This document shows positions 1 to 9,494 of a stretch of DNA of 64,000 nucleotides, piece after piece. Location of the stretch: positions 6,014,001-6,078,000 of the forward strand of contig OW818689.1 of NCBI GenBank assembly GCA_942493325.1, in the 5' to 3' direction. The first letter of the stretch is position 1. Each line of letters opens with the position of its first letter. The stretch comes from JAAFHB01 sp942493325. Lineage in GTDB: Bacteria; Bacteroidota; Bacteroidia; Bacteroidales; Prolixibacteraceae. Made by a program: the position numbers and the translations under genes. The notes under the pieces were generated by a model. It had not been told where the DNA came from, made no database searches, and was given only the letters and a program-made list of their open reading frames with translations.

Positions 1-1
1 T

Positions 2-433
2 AGAACCATATTTGTAAATTCAAAAAATGCAATGGAGTTAATGATGCCCAATAACGAAGGGCTAATTGTAAATATCTCGTTCTGGGCAGCCCAAAAATAT
101 GTTGGTAATGTTATTTATGGAGCAGCGAAGATCATAGTAGATAAACTGACCGTGGATATGGCGCATGAACTTGATAAGACCGGAATCTCTGTTGTTTCAC
201 TTTATTCGGGAATGGTAAGAACGGAAGTGGTCTTATAATTTGCTGAATATCTTGATCTTAGTAACTCTGAATTGCCACAGTTTATTGGAAGAGTGATTGC
301 CGCATTATATCTTGATCCTTATAAAAAGAAGCGGTCAGGTAAAGTCTGTATCGCAGCTGCTTTGGCCAGGGAATACGGAATTACAGATATTGATGGAAAA
401 CAACCTGAACCATTAACGATTAATGATATATAA
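2..433 (+). pseudogene. Short-chain dehydrogenase/reductase, interrupted, 5' end outside window
   Basis: An open frame enters from the left edge and reads as the second half of a classical SDR (NAD(P)-dependent oxidoreductase). The catalytic Ser region (VNIS) is followed by the Tyr-x-x-x-Lys motif in YGAAK, then the post-catalytic segment ending GMVRTEV. A TAA at 236-238 stops the frame. The same frame continues without a shift for another 64 codons (FAEYLDLSNSELPQF to PLTINDI) to a second stop at 431-433, and that continuation looks like the normal SDR C-terminus. The gene therefore carries one nonsense codon. It is either a recent pseudogene, a sequencing error, or a truncated protein that keeps its catalytic residues. 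The substrate cannot be told. Confidence 0.7.
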
Positions 434-684
434 TGGCCAGGCAATTCGTCATTCTGAAGGCAATAGTCGTCAAAATGCTCTTAAAGAGCATATTCCGGTA
501 GCCATAAATAATCAAACGAATTTAGTGTCGCATTTCTTACTCCAAGCCAATAGTTGCCAGGCCTCGGGGGAATCTGATATTGTCCTGAAGGATTTGTTTA
601 TTATGTTTTTTATTATTTTATTTGTTGCACAAACCAAAAAGTACCATTCTTATTCTTTCAATAATAGTAACGTACGACAAATAC

Positions 685-1962
685 ATGCGGAAATTCGTAT
701 TAATGGCTTCAATCCTGTTGATTTGCTTCGGTTGCAGGGATTCCAAGAAAGTGTCGGATAATAAAGATTCCTTTGATACTGTGATGGCTCAACGGAATAA
801 AGAGATTGAAAAACTGTGGGATGAAGGAAAGTATAAGGAATTTTTAAAGTTTATACACGAGACAAAACTCTATTATCAAAAAAACGGGGATACACTTAAT
901 GCGAATCATCGGGAAATCCCTCCCTCCTTTTATTATTACATTTCAAAAGCCTATGCGATGCTCAATCAAAAAGATTCGGCATTTGCAAATCTGCAAAAGG
1001 CAATTGATTCTGGCTATACCGGTTATTATGGTGTTTCGAAGGATTCTTCGTTCAAAAGTTTGCATACTGAGAAACGGTATCAGTTACTACTTAAACAACT
1101 AAATAGTTCTTCCTTTGAGGGAATATTAACACAGCATCCGGCTTATCAGGCGCAAAAGCAGGCTTTGCCTCGCTATACCTACCAATTTGAAAATGACAAA
1201 GAACTTAAAGATTTGCGTGAAAAGTATAAGCTTGATTCAGTTGCCGGAAATGGGGATGAAATTTCGAAAATTATAAATCTGATGGGATGGGTGCATAATA
1301 CTGTTCGACATAGCAATGGCACGAATCCAACTGACAGGCATGCTGATGCGATGATTGAATTCTGTAAAATGCATAACCGGGGTGGAAATTGTCGTGTTCT
1401 CGCCACGATTCTTAATGAAACCTATCTTGCCATGGGGTTCCCGTCGCACTTTGTGACCTGTTTGCCCATGAGTAAAACTGATCACGAATGCCATGTGATC
1501 AATTGTGTATTTTCAAAAACACTGAACAAATGGGTTTGGATGGATCCCACTTTCGATACATGGGTTAAGGACGGAAATGGAAATTATCTGAACATCGAAG
1601 AAGTCAGGGAACGTCTGGTCAAAGGTTTACCGGTTAAAACTTCGCCCGGTATAAACTGGAATGGAAAACCGCATGATGGTGAGGAATATCTGCACAATTA
1701 CATGGCAAAGAATTTATTCCAGCTGAACATTCCACTGAATAGTTGTGCAGCTTATGAGAATACCGATTACAAACCGCGAAACGAACGAATAATGCTGCCT
1801 AAATCCAGTCAATATTTGTCGGATACTTCTTTTCTTGAAGGTAGAACCTATATTCAATTGTTACCGGCAAATTATAAGCCTGAAAATATCGAATTGGGAA
1901 GGCGTATAAATGGTGTTTATTACACGACTGATTCCAAACAATTCTGGAAGAAACCTGAATAA
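685..1962 (+). CDS. Transglutaminase-like domain lipoprotein
   Basis: Predicted outer-envelope lipoprotein of about 425 residues. The ATG at 685 is preferred over the upstream ATG at 622 because it gives a clean lipoprotein signal (MRKFVLMASILLICFGC) with the acylated Cys at residue 17. A helical, TPR-like N-terminal part (SKAYAMLNQKDSAFANLQKA) is followed by a transglutaminase-like fold. Its catalytic triad is visible as Cys236 in GGNCR, His270 in ECHVI and Asp287 in MDPTFD. Such domains in Bacteroidota may be cysteine proteases or transamidases, and the substrate is unknown. It stands alone, with about 150 bases before the next gene. Confidence 0.8.
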   Translation: MRKFVLMASILLICFGCRDSKKVSDNKDSFDTVMAQRNKEIEKLWDEGKYKEFLKFIHETKLYYQKNGDTLNANHREIPPSFYYYISKAYAMLNQKDSAFANLQKAIDSGYTGYYGVSKDSSFKSLHTEKRYQLLLKQLNSSSFEGILTQHPAYQAQKQALPRYTYQFENDKELKDLREKYKLDSVAGNGDEISKIINLMGWVHNTVRHSNGTNPTDRHADAMIEFCKMHNRGGNCRVLATILNETYLAMGFPSHFVTCLPMSKTDHECHVINCVFSKTLNKWVWMDPTFDTWVKDGNGNYLNIEEVRERLVKGLPVKTSPGINWNGKPHDGEEYLHNYMAKNLFQLNIPLNSCAAYENTDYKPRNERIMLPKSSQYLSDTSFLEGRTYIQLLPANYKPENIELGRRINGVYYTTDSKQFWKKPE

Positions 1963-2112
1963 AGCACCTACAGAAAAATGATCGGTAACATTCTGATCGT
2001 TGTAACGGGCATCACGGACAACCTTATAGATGTTAAAACCCCAACTTTTTCACCCACCTGTTCGTTTATAATGGTAGTTTGAAGGGAAAGTAAACTTTAA
2101 TAAGCAATACCT

Positions 2113-2463
2113 GTGAGCGAAAATAAATTAATCATACAGCATTATATTGAGGGATTTATCGCCAGTGATCATGCAAAAATATTGTCATGCCTTACCGATG
2201 ATATACAGTGGTATATGCCGGGAATATTTAGTCTGACCGGGAAAGAGGCTTTTGACAAGGAAATCGAAAACGATCTCTTTGAAGGCAGTCCCACCATTCA
2301 GATCATCAGGATGACCGAGGAGAATAATGTTGTTGCGGCTGAGGGTGCCGTCCAGGCCAAAATAAAAGCCGGCGGAATTCTGGATGCACTTTTTTGTGAT
2401 GTTTTTGAGATGGAAAACGGCAAGATTAAACGGCTTACCACTTATCAGATGAACAAATCGTAG
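2113..2463 (+). CDS. NTF2-like / SnoaL-like protein
   Basis: A 116-residue protein with the layout of the NTF2-like fold used by SnoaL-type polyketide cyclases, ketosteroid isomerase relatives and many proteins of unknown function. An N-terminal helix (IIQHYIEGFIASDHAKILSCL) is followed by a short DDIQWYMPG strand and by the C-terminal curved sheet ending in the FEMENGKIKRLTTYQ pattern typical of the family. The start is a GTG. No catalytic residue set allows a substrate to be named. It is convergent with the acyl-CoA synthetase gene downstream, whose stop lies 49 bases away. Confidence 0.7.
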   Translation: MSENKLIIQHYIEGFIASDHAKILSCLTDDIQWYMPGIFSLTGKEAFDKEIENDLFEGSPTIQIIRMTEENNVVAAEGAVQAKIKAGGILDALFCDVFEMENGKIKRLTTYQMNKS

Positions 2464-2511
2464 AATTGGAAGGTGATTTTCCTAACGGAGTACACCTGTA
2501 TTTGAAATATT

Positions 2512-4572
2512 TCACTTCCCGATCGTGATCCGTGCATCTACCGCTACGATCTTATTTCCGCTACCCATAAGCGGATTGATATCCATTTCCTTGATTTCAG
2601 TGGCGAACCGCAGCATAGTCGATAACCGTACAATGATTTCAGCGAATTTTTCCCGGTTTACCCCCTGGTTTCCCCTGAAGCCTTTAATGATGGGATAGGC
2701 TTTGAGGTTCCGGATCATTGATAACGCTTCGTCCATAGTAAGTGGTGCAAGCCCTGAAGTAACATCTTTTAGTACTTCAACAAAAATACCCCCGATCCCG
2801 CAAAGAATTACGTGACCGAATTTTGGTTCATATTTCGCACCTAAAAACAGTTCTGTGCCTTCAGCTTGTTCCGCAATCAGTATCGCAGTGGTTTCCGGAA
2901 TAGCGATCATCCGGTTGAATTCCACGAAGACAGACTCATCCGACCGGATATTGAGCGAAACACCTCCCACATCAGATTTATGAATCGGGCCCACGACCTT
3001 CATAACTACCGGGAAACCGATTTCATGAACAGCATGCAGAGCCTCTTCAGAGGAGAAAACTACTCTTTCTTTGACATAGGGAATAGAAGCTGCATTTAAC
3101 AAGTCATGTATTTTATCGGGTGGAAGCTGGCCCGATTGGCAACTTTCGATGATTCGCCTGATCTGAGGAATATCTACCCCTTCGAGCATAATGTTTTCAT
3201 CCGAAGGGGCCGGAGTCCGGTAAACACGGGTTAATGCCCTTCCCAGAAGAACTTCATCCGGAAAATTGACATTACCATGCGATAAAAAATAGGCCAGGTC
3301 GTTCTTCACATTCATCACCGAAGGCAGTATCGGGAAAATAGGTTTTTTGCAGGTCTTCATTTTCTGATCCAGCACCTCATACACATCTTTTACTGAAGTA
3401 AGTCCCGGACTTCCGAAAATTACAGCCATTCCATCGATCTCGTCAAAATCATTCTCGCACGAATCGATGATATCACCCAATTGTTGTGCAGTTCCTGTGG
3501 CCAAAAAGTCGATGGGATTTTCGACCGATGAACCTGGAAACAATTTTTTCTTCAGTTGCTCTTTTTCCGGAGTGTCGGACAGGTGCGGAATATTCAATCC
3601 ACCCGCCTCGAGCGCGTCGGTGAGCATCACGGCTGGTCCGCCGGCATGGGTGATTATGGCCATGTTTTTTCCGGTGAGTGGCTTATTCATGAAAATCCCG
3701 GCAACGGTGGTCAATTCTTCTCTTCCATAGCATCTTACGATTCCTGCCTTACGGAAAAGTGCCTCGACTGCCGAATCAGAACTGGCCATAGCTCCAGTAT
3801 GCGACGATGCTGCCCTGCTTCCGGCGGATGAACTTCCTGCTTTTATGGCCGCGATTCTGAAACCCTTGTTCACCAGTGAACGGGCATGAAAAAGGAATTT
3901 ATCCGGATTATTGATTGATTCTATATAAAGTAACTTAACACGCGAAAATGACTCTTCTTCGGAATTGAGGTTCCAATACTCCAAAACTTCCTCTACACCA
4001 ATCTGCGCGGAATTGCCCACAGAAATTACCCTTGAGAAGTTTAATCCTTTTGGAATTGCCGATTCCATGATGAAAACTGCTGTAGCACCTGAGCCGGAGA
4101 CAAAATCACAACCGCAGGTTTCGAGTTTTGGAATGGGAGTAGTAAAGACTCCGGCATAGTCGGGAGTGAGCATCCCAATGCAATTAGGGCCGATGAGGCA
4201 TCCCCCGGTTTTATTGACAGAGGCTACCATCTGTTTTTCGAGGATTTCTCCTTCAGCCCCCATCTCACTAAATCCTCCTGAAATAACGATAAATGCCCGG
4301 ACATTTTTTTTGGATGCCAGATTTTCAACCAGTTCAGGGCAACCTGCCGCTGGTATTGCCAGGATTGCCAAATCAAGATCAGGCAATTCATCCCAGGTAT
4401 TGTAGGTCTTAATTCCCTGGATATTAGTGTCGTTGGGATTTAAGGCGAACAACCGGCCTTTATATTCATGTTCAATCAGGTTTTTAAGAATTTTTCCACC
4501 CGGTTTGGTGATATTATTAGATGCTCCTACCACTACAATACTTTCAGGGGCCAACAATTGTCTGTTTAACAT
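2512..4572 (-). CDS. Acetate/acyl-CoA ligase (ADP-forming), fused alpha and beta subunits
   Basis: A 686-residue single-chain ADP-forming acyl-CoA synthetase. This cytoplasmic enzyme converts acyl-CoA, ADP and phosphate to the acid, ATP and CoA, and so recovers ATP during fermentation of acids such as acetate. The N-terminal CoA-binding Rossmann domain (SIVVVGASNN) covers roughly residues 8-130. The succinyl-CoA-ligase-like flavodoxin domains follow and carry the phosphorylated His258 in SSHTGAMA. The C-terminal ATP-grasp part begins near residue 480 (IPYVKERVVFSSEEAL, FPVVMKVV, HKSDVGGV). The length fits the fused alpha-beta form. It is transcribed alone, and the acid specificity cannot be read from sequence. 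Confidence 0.88.
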   Translation of the reverse strand: MLNRQLLAPESIVVVGASNNITKPGGKILKNLIEHEYKGRLFALNPNDTNIQGIKTYNTWDELPDLDLAILAIPAAGCPELVENLASKKNVRAFIVISGGFSEMGAEGEILEKQMVASVNKTGGCLIGPNCIGMLTPDYAGVFTTPIPKLETCGCDFVSGSGATAVFIMESAIPKGLNFSRVISVGNSAQIGVEEVLEYWNLNSEEESFSRVKLLYIESINNPDKFLFHARSLVNKGFRIAAIKAGSSSAGSRAASSHTGAMASSDSAVEALFRKAGIVRCYGREELTTVAGIFMNKPLTGKNMAIITHAGGPAVMLTDALEAGGLNIPHLSDTPEKEQLKKKLFPGSSVENPIDFLATGTAQQLGDIIDSCENDFDEIDGMAVIFGSPGLTSVKDVYEVLDQKMKTCKKPIFPILPSVMNVKNDLAYFLSHGNVNFPDEVLLGRALTRVYRTPAPSDENIMLEGVDIPQIRRIIESCQSGQLPPDKIHDLLNAASIPYVKERVVFSSEEALHAVHEIGFPVVMKVVGPIHKSDVGGVSLNIRSDESVFVEFNRMIAIPETTAILIAEQAEGTELFLGAKYEPKFGHVILCGIGGIFVEVLKDVTSGLAPLTMDEALSMIRNLKAYPIIKGFRGNQGVNREKFAEIIVRLSTMLRFATEIKEMDINPLMGSGNKIVAVDARITIGK

Positions 4573-4775
4573 GAATTTATCCGATTAATAATACAGTAAT
4601 CAAACGTAATCGAAAATTAGACAATTACAAATGAGAACAATCAGTCAGTAAATAAAAAAGAATCCGGAGATAAAAATAAATTGTGGTTAAATTTCCACGC
4701 GACGGCATCAAATACAAAGACCTTATAGACGCGAAAAAAGGTGAATTGCCGGTTTTTATTTCCTAATTTTGAGCG

Positions 4776-5588
4776 ATGAATAACGGGGAACAGAAGATAT
4801 TTGTTTGGTGTAATTTTTCGGAAGGAATGAATGATGCAATTTTACATGGAATGATCATTGCAATTACACTTCGTAAGGAACTTTGTCTTTTTCACCAGTT
4901 GGACAGGAAGATTCATGAAAGTATCGGGATAGCTGAAGCTCGTCTAAGGGGAGCGGCCTCTCAAATCTCGCCCTTGTTTTCCACCCTGGAGGTTAAATAT
5001 TTTGTGCGTGACCAGGATATCAAATCATTGTTAACCGATCTTGCTGAATTGTATGAGTGTCTGGTACTCGTAGCGCATAAGCGATCTGTGCCGCAGCTTT
5101 TGCCGGTCCTGCAATATGCCGCTTTCCCGTTTTTATTTGTATCGTCAAAAGTCGGGATTGATCAGATTTACAAACATATCGTTGTGCCGGTTGGCTACAT
5201 GAAGAAAAGCAAGGATCTTGCTTTGTGGGCCAGTTACCTTGGCCGGCATAACGGAGCAATGATCGATATTTTTGTTGCAGATGAAGGTTGGGGCGCCGAT
5301 CAGAACGAGGTGAAGCGCAATCTTTTTTCAATCCAAAGACTCTACGGAAAATTCAGATTTCCATTTCAGGTGATCGAAAGTCATACTCCAACCTGGAAGC
5401 TCCAAAAAGCCTCACTTTACCATGCTCTGGGATTGAAATCGGCTATGCTGATTATTGCTGTGAGTTTCAATCCAAACTTTATTGATGCCTTGTTGGGATT
5501 AACAGATGGTAAAGTAATTGATAAATCTGAGGAGTTGTCAGTGATGTGTGTGAACTCCCAGCGTGACTTTTATACTTTTTGCGGATAG
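4776..5588 (+). CDS. Universal stress protein-like two-domain protein
   Basis: A 270-residue cytoplasmic protein with two repeats of a Rossmann-like alpha/beta unit reminiscent of tandem UspA domains. The first runs from KIFVWCNFSEG to FPFLFVSSK. The second starts at YKHIVVPVGYMKKSKDLALWA and ends near LSVMCVN. The IVVPVG strand followed by a helix with paired lysines resembles the UspA start pattern, but the ATP-binding G-2x-G-9x-G-S/T motif is not recognisable. An ADP- or ligand-sensing role is therefore only inferred. A TAATTTTG box at 4764-4771 lies almost on the start codon. The complex I operon follows after 236 bases. Confidence 0.5.
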   Translation: MNNGEQKIFVWCNFSEGMNDAILHGMIIAITLRKELCLFHQLDRKIHESIGIAEARLRGAASQISPLFSTLEVKYFVRDQDIKSLLTDLAELYECLVLVAHKRSVPQLLPVLQYAAFPFLFVSSKVGIDQIYKHIVVPVGYMKKSKDLALWASYLGRHNGAMIDIFVADEGWGADQNEVKRNLFSIQRLYGKFRFPFQVIESHTPTWKLQKASLYHALGLKSAMLIIAVSFNPNFIDALLGLTDGKVIDKSEELSVMCVNSQRDFYTFCG

Positions 5589-5726
5589 TACATTATAGGG
5601 TTTTCGGATCTATATAAAAATTGTAATTTATTATCTTCTAATTAAATATCCCCCTGATCTAAAGTTATTCTGAATCTAAATAGCATGCTGTCACTGAAAT
5701 CATTAAAAAAAAATCCTGAAACAGAA

Positions 5727-5754
5727 TTGTGCACAATTAAAATTGATACATTTG
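5727..5754 (+). promoter_or_regulatory. Probable promoter of the complex I operon
   Basis: A Bacteroidota-type promoter: TTG at 5727-5729 and TACATTTG at 5747-5754, matching the TAnnTTTG -7 consensus with a 17-base gap. It sits about 70 bases before the nuoA start and is the only good match seen in the 236-base gap. Confidence 0.55.
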
Positions 5755-5824
5755 CCGCTTCATTTCCAAAATAAAAAAGTCGGTTAAACACATAGCCAGC
5801 TTAGTTTGATAAAAAAATTACAAT

Positions 5825-6175
5825 ATGGAAAGTAGCGCACTTTTAGTCTTTTTTCTTGCCGCAGTTACGCTTGTTGGATTAGCTATGCTTTTTTCCAGTT
5901 ATGTTCCGCCTACTTCGATAAATGCAACAAAATTTGAACCTTATGAATGTGGTATAGAGACCGTTGGCGATGCCTGGCTTCAGTACACCGTCGGTTATTA
6001 TTTGTTCGCAATTCTGTTTCTCATTTTTGACGTGGAGATTATTTTTCTTTTTCCCTGGGCAGTAGTTATGAGAAATGCCGGGTTAACCGGATTCATTGAA
6101 ATCCTGATCTTCTTTTCGATTTTGGGATTGGGATTATTGTACGGTTGGAAAAAACATGCGTTAAGATGGGAATAA
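5825..6175 (+). CDS. nuoA: NADH-quinone oxidoreductase subunit A
   Basis: Small membrane subunit of respiratory complex I, 116 residues with three transmembrane helices (residues about 5-25, 60-80 and 88-108). The conserved FEPYECGIE loop and the FDVEIIFLFPWA stretch that carries the acidic residues of the quinone-proximal membrane arm are both present. It is the first gene of an eleven-gene run and overlaps the nuoB start by ten bases, which suggests translational coupling. Confidence 0.96.
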   Translation: MESSALLVFFLAAVTLVGLAMLFSSYVPPTSINATKFEPYECGIETVGDAWLQYTVGYYLFAILFLIFDVEIIFLFPWAVVMRNAGLTGFIEILIFFSILGLGLLYGWKKHALRWE

Positions 6176-6756
6176 AAAATAAAAAGGAATTCGAAAAAAA
6201 CGATTACCCCATTATCGCGGAATACGAGGGTGGAGGTATTATGTTGGCTCAGCTTGATGCACTCGTCAATTGGGCAAGAGCCAATTCGTTGTGGCCATTA
6301 ACTTTTGGTACACGCTGTTGTGCCATCGAATTTATGTCGGCAGGCGCTTCACGTCATGATTTTGCACGATTCGGTGCTGAAGTTGCACGACCTTCACCGC
6401 GTCAGGCTGATTTGCTCGTTATCTCAGGAACTATTAATTATAAAATGGCTCCGGTATTAAAGCGGTTATACGAGCAGATGCCCGATCCAAAGTATGTAAT
6501 CGCCATGGGTGCCTGTGCAGTTTCAGGCGGACCGTTTTTTTATAATTCGTATGCCATTGTTAAAGGTGCTGATCATGTGATTCCGGTCGATGTTTATATT
6601 CCCGGTTGTCCACCCAGACCTGAGGCTTTTCTTTTTGGACTGATGCAGTTGCAAAAGAAAATAAAAAGCACGAAAAACTTTGGTAAGGTAAAGTATCTTG
6701 AGGCCAAACCAATCTTTCCTGATAAAAACGACCCCTTAAACGATAAGGTCAAATGA
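6166..6756 (+). CDS. nuoB: NADH-quinone oxidoreductase subunit B
   Basis: Peripheral-arm subunit that holds the terminal [4Fe-4S] cluster N2 next to the quinone site. The cluster ligands are visible as the adjacent Cys pair in FGTRCCAIEF, the Cys in MGACAVSGG and the Cys in PGCPPRPEA. An upstream in-frame ATG at 6145 exists, but the ATG at 6166 gives the usual length and a normal 10-base overlap with nuoA. The stop overlaps the nuoC start by four bases (ATGA). Confidence 0.96.
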   Translation: MGIKNKKEFEKNDYPIIAEYEGGGIMLAQLDALVNWARANSLWPLTFGTRCCAIEFMSAGASRHDFARFGAEVARPSPRQADLLVISGTINYKMAPVLKRLYEQMPDPKYVIAMGACAVSGGPFFYNSYAIVKGADHVIPVDVYIPGCPPRPEAFLFGLMQLQKKIKSTKNFGKVKYLEAKPIFPDKNDPLNDKVK

Positions 6757-7208
6757 CAAATGAGCAATTAATATCGCAACTGACAGAGCGATTTCCCGGA
6801 GCAACTATAGTACCTGGAAAGCAATATGTTGAAATGACAGTTGAAGCCGGTTCGCTTCACGGGATTGCCGTCATTCTGAAGGAAGAAGAGGAATTTTCAT
6901 TTGATTTTCTGATTTGCCTTACAGGTGTTGATTATGCCGAAAATATGGCCGTTATCTACCATCTCGAGTCAATCCTCCACAGGCACATGATGGTGCTAAA
7001 GGTCAGAACTGCTGATCGGGTTAATCCGGCAATCGATACCGTAAGTGATGTCTGGATTACCGCAAAATACCATGAGCGTGAGGCATACGATCTGCTTGGG
7101 ATAATATTTAATAACCATACTGATTTACGTCGCCTTTTTCTGGAAGACGGTTGGGGTTTTCCCCTCCGCAAAGATTATGTGGACGAAGTAAGAATAGTAG
7201 AACGATAG
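6753..7208 (+). CDS. nuoC: NADH-quinone oxidoreductase subunit C
   Basis: A 151-residue 30-kDa-type subunit of the peripheral arm of complex I. The family signature HEREAYDLLGIIFNNH is followed by DLRRLFLEDGWGFPLRKDY. It is separate from nuoD, unlike the fused nuoCD found in Bacteroides and in enterobacteria. The start overlaps the nuoB stop and the gap to nuoD is only four bases, so the genes are co-transcribed. Confidence 0.95.
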   Translation: MTNEQLISQLTERFPGATIVPGKQYVEMTVEAGSLHGIAVILKEEEEFSFDFLICLTGVDYAENMAVIYHLESILHRHMMVLKVRTADRVNPAIDTVSDVWITAKYHEREAYDLLGIIFNNHTDLRRLFLEDGWGFPLRKDYVDEVRIVER

Positions 7209-7212
7209 AATT

Positions 7213-8346
7213 ATGTCCGAAATTAGAGAGGTCATTGTAAAAACCGACAGGTTGGCTACCGATAAATACCAGGTTAATATGGGCCCGCAGCACCCTTCCA
7301 CGCATGGGGTGTTACGTTTATTGGTTACCCTTGAGGGTGAAAAAGTTCTTAATGTTCAGCCTCATACGGGCTACATCCATAGCGGAATTGAAAAAATGTG
7401 CGAGGCAATCACCTATCCTCAGATCATACATCTGACAGATCGCATGGATTACCTTTCAGCTCACATGAATAATGAAGCTGTGGCGTTATGTGTTGAGAAT
7501 GCATTACAGGTTGAAATCCCCGACCGTATAAAATATATTCGTACAATCATGGACGAATTGAGCCGTCTGGCTTCGCACCAGTTGTGGTGGTGTGTATTCG
7601 GGATGGATTTGGGAGCGCTTACTACCTTTTTCTACGGACTTCGCGACCGGGAACTGATTCTCGATATTTTTGAGGAGACCTGCGGAGCCCGGATGACAGT
7701 AAGTTACAATACACCGGGTGGATTGATGTTCGATATACACCCGAATTTCCAAAAAAGAGTTAAAGATTATCTTAAATATTTCAAAAAGAAACTTCCTGAA
7801 TATGATGAATTGCTTTCGGGTAATGTCATTTTAAGGGAGCGAACCGATGGCGTTGGTCATCTTTCACTGAAAGAGGCTATTGATTTCGGGGTTACAGGCC
7901 CCTCGGGCAGGGCTTCGGGATTTTCGTGCGATGTGCGTAAACACCTTCCATACAGCGCTTATCCATTTGTGAAATTTAATGAAATTCTTGATCACCGTTG
8001 CGATACATTTGCGCGCTATGAAGTTCGCATTAAAGAAATGCACGAGTCAATATCAATCATTGAACAGTTGATCGATAATATTCCTGAGGGCGATTACGCC
8101 GTTAAAATGAAGGGTGTTTTAAAACTTCCGGAAGGAGAATTTTATCAGCGCGTTGAATCTGCCAGGGGTGAATTCGGGGTATTTATTGTCAGTGACGGGA
8201 AGAAAAATCCCTATCGTGTAAAATTCCGTTCACCTGGTTTTTCGAATCTCTTTGCCCTTAATAATATGGCTAAAGGTCATAAAATAGCTGACCTTGTTGC
8301 GATTATGTCGACGCTCGACCTTATAATTCCCGATATCGACCGGTAA
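7213..8346 (+). CDS. nuoD: NADH-quinone oxidoreductase subunit D
   Basis: A 377-residue 49-kDa-type subunit that forms most of the quinone-binding pocket together with NuoB. The N-terminal MGPQHPSTHGVLRLL motif contributes the quinone-site His residues. Other family marks are HTGYIHSGIEKMCE and the C-terminal SPGFSNLFALNNMAKGHK followed by DLIIPDIDR. It is not fused to NuoC. It lies in the operon with 42 bases before nuoH. Confidence 0.96.
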   Translation: MSEIREVIVKTDRLATDKYQVNMGPQHPSTHGVLRLLVTLEGEKVLNVQPHTGYIHSGIEKMCEAITYPQIIHLTDRMDYLSAHMNNEAVALCVENALQVEIPDRIKYIRTIMDELSRLASHQLWWCVFGMDLGALTTFFYGLRDRELILDIFEETCGARMTVSYNTPGGLMFDIHPNFQKRVKDYLKYFKKKLPEYDELLSGNVILRERTDGVGHLSLKEAIDFGVTGPSGRASGFSCDVRKHLPYSAYPFVKFNEILDHRCDTFARYEVRIKEMHESISIIEQLIDNIPEGDYAVKMKGVLKLPEGEFYQRVESARGEFGVFIVSDGKKNPYRVKFRSPGFSNLFALNNMAKGHKIADLVAIMSTLDLIIPDIDR

Positions 8347-8388
8347 TAAACAATGTAGATCAACACTGACGCTTAAGATTTTTTCAAT

Positions 8389-9477
8389 ATGGCTTTTAAT
8401 ATTTATGACTTTACAAACTTTACCCACGATATACATCAGGGGTTAAGCGAAAGTTTTTCACCATTTGTTGCAACAGCAATCGAATGGGTAATCGTGGGGG
8501 TTACCTACCTTCTGTTTGTTGCCCTTTTCGGGTTGTTTCTTGTCTATGCCGAACGGAAAGTTTGCGCTGCCTTTCAGCAACGACTGGGGCCGATGAGGGT
8601 TGGCCCGTGGGGTCTGCTTCAAACGATCGCCGATTTTATAAAACTGTTAATGAAGGAGTTGATTATGCCACGTAAGGCTGATTGGTTTCTTTATAACCTT
8701 GCCCCTTTTATTGTAATAATCGCTTCTTTCCTGGCAATTGCCGTGATCCCGTTTGCACCGGGTCTTCAGTCACTCGATTTTGACATTGGTGTTTTCTATC
8801 TCACCGCTGTTTCGTCAGTAGGTGTTATCGGAATCCTGCTGGCAGGCTGGTCGAGTAACAATAAATATTCACTCATTGGCGCGATGCGCAGCGGTGCACA
8901 GATATTAAGTTATGAACTATCCGTTTCATTATCATTGTTGACAATGGTTGTTTTCGCGGGTTCGATGCAGTTTTCAACCATTGTGGAAAGTCAGCGCGAT
9001 GCCTGGTTTATATTTTCGGGTCATATCCCTGCTATCATTGCCTTTGTAGTCTTCCTGGTTGCAGGAACAGCTGAGACAAACCGCGGACCGTTTGACCTTG
9101 CAGAAGCCGAATCGGAGTTGGTTGCCGGTTTCCATACGGAGTATTCGGGAGTAAAATTTGCAATGTTCTTTCTTGCCGAATACATCAATCTTTTTATTAT
9201 TGCGGCAGTTGCGGCTACGGTGTTTTTAGGAGGATGGATGCCGTTACATTTCGGCAACTTCGAGTCATTTAATCATATCATGGACTTTATTCCACCGATC
9301 GTGTGGTTTTTCATGAAAGTCCTGGGAGTTATTTTTATCATTATGTGGTTCAAATGGACTTTCCCCCGCTTACGTGTTGACCAAATCCTGACACTTGAGT
9401 GGAAATATCTTCTGCCAATCAACCTTGTCAATATTATACTGATGGCACTCGTTGTTTTGACAAAATTTCATTTTTAA
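8389..9477 (+). CDS. nuoH: NADH-quinone oxidoreductase subunit H
   Basis: A 362-residue membrane subunit with eight or so predicted transmembrane helices. It links the quinone channel to the proton-pumping arm. Family signatures are AERKVCAAFQQRLGPMRVGP near the N-terminus, IADFIKLLMKE, and the acidic loop TNRGPFDLAEAESELVAGFH. It sits at the usual place before nuoI. Confidence 0.96.
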   Translation: MAFNIYDFTNFTHDIHQGLSESFSPFVATAIEWVIVGVTYLLFVALFGLFLVYAERKVCAAFQQRLGPMRVGPWGLLQTIADFIKLLMKELIMPRKADWFLYNLAPFIVIIASFLAIAVIPFAPGLQSLDFDIGVFYLTAVSSVGVIGILLAGWSSNNKYSLIGAMRSGAQILSYELSVSLSLLTMVVFAGSMQFSTIVESQRDAWFIFSGHIPAIIAFVVFLVAGTAETNRGPFDLAEAESELVAGFHTEYSGVKFAMFFLAEYINLFIIAAVAATVFLGGWMPLHFGNFESFNHIMDFIPPIVWFFMKVLGVIFIIMWFKWTFPRLRVDQILTLEWKYLLPINLVNIILMALVVLTKFHF

Positions 9478-9494
9478 TTGAATTATAGGCTAAT

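Noticed and set aside
423..761. A 112-codon frame overlapping the transglutaminase gene start
   Set aside because: Its second half reads the signal-peptide region of the lipoprotein gene in another frame and its first half has no recognisable motif.
1963..2060. A minus-strand stretch that can be read as a beta-barrel end (YKVVRDARYNDQNVTDHF)
   Set aside because: It has no start, runs into the transglutaminase gene without its own stop and a competing frame is equally open. No family could be assigned.
4764..4771. TAATTTTG box as promoter of the USP-like gene
   Set aside because: It sits only four bases before the start codon, so the transcript would begin inside the gene, and the upstream TTG spacing is short.
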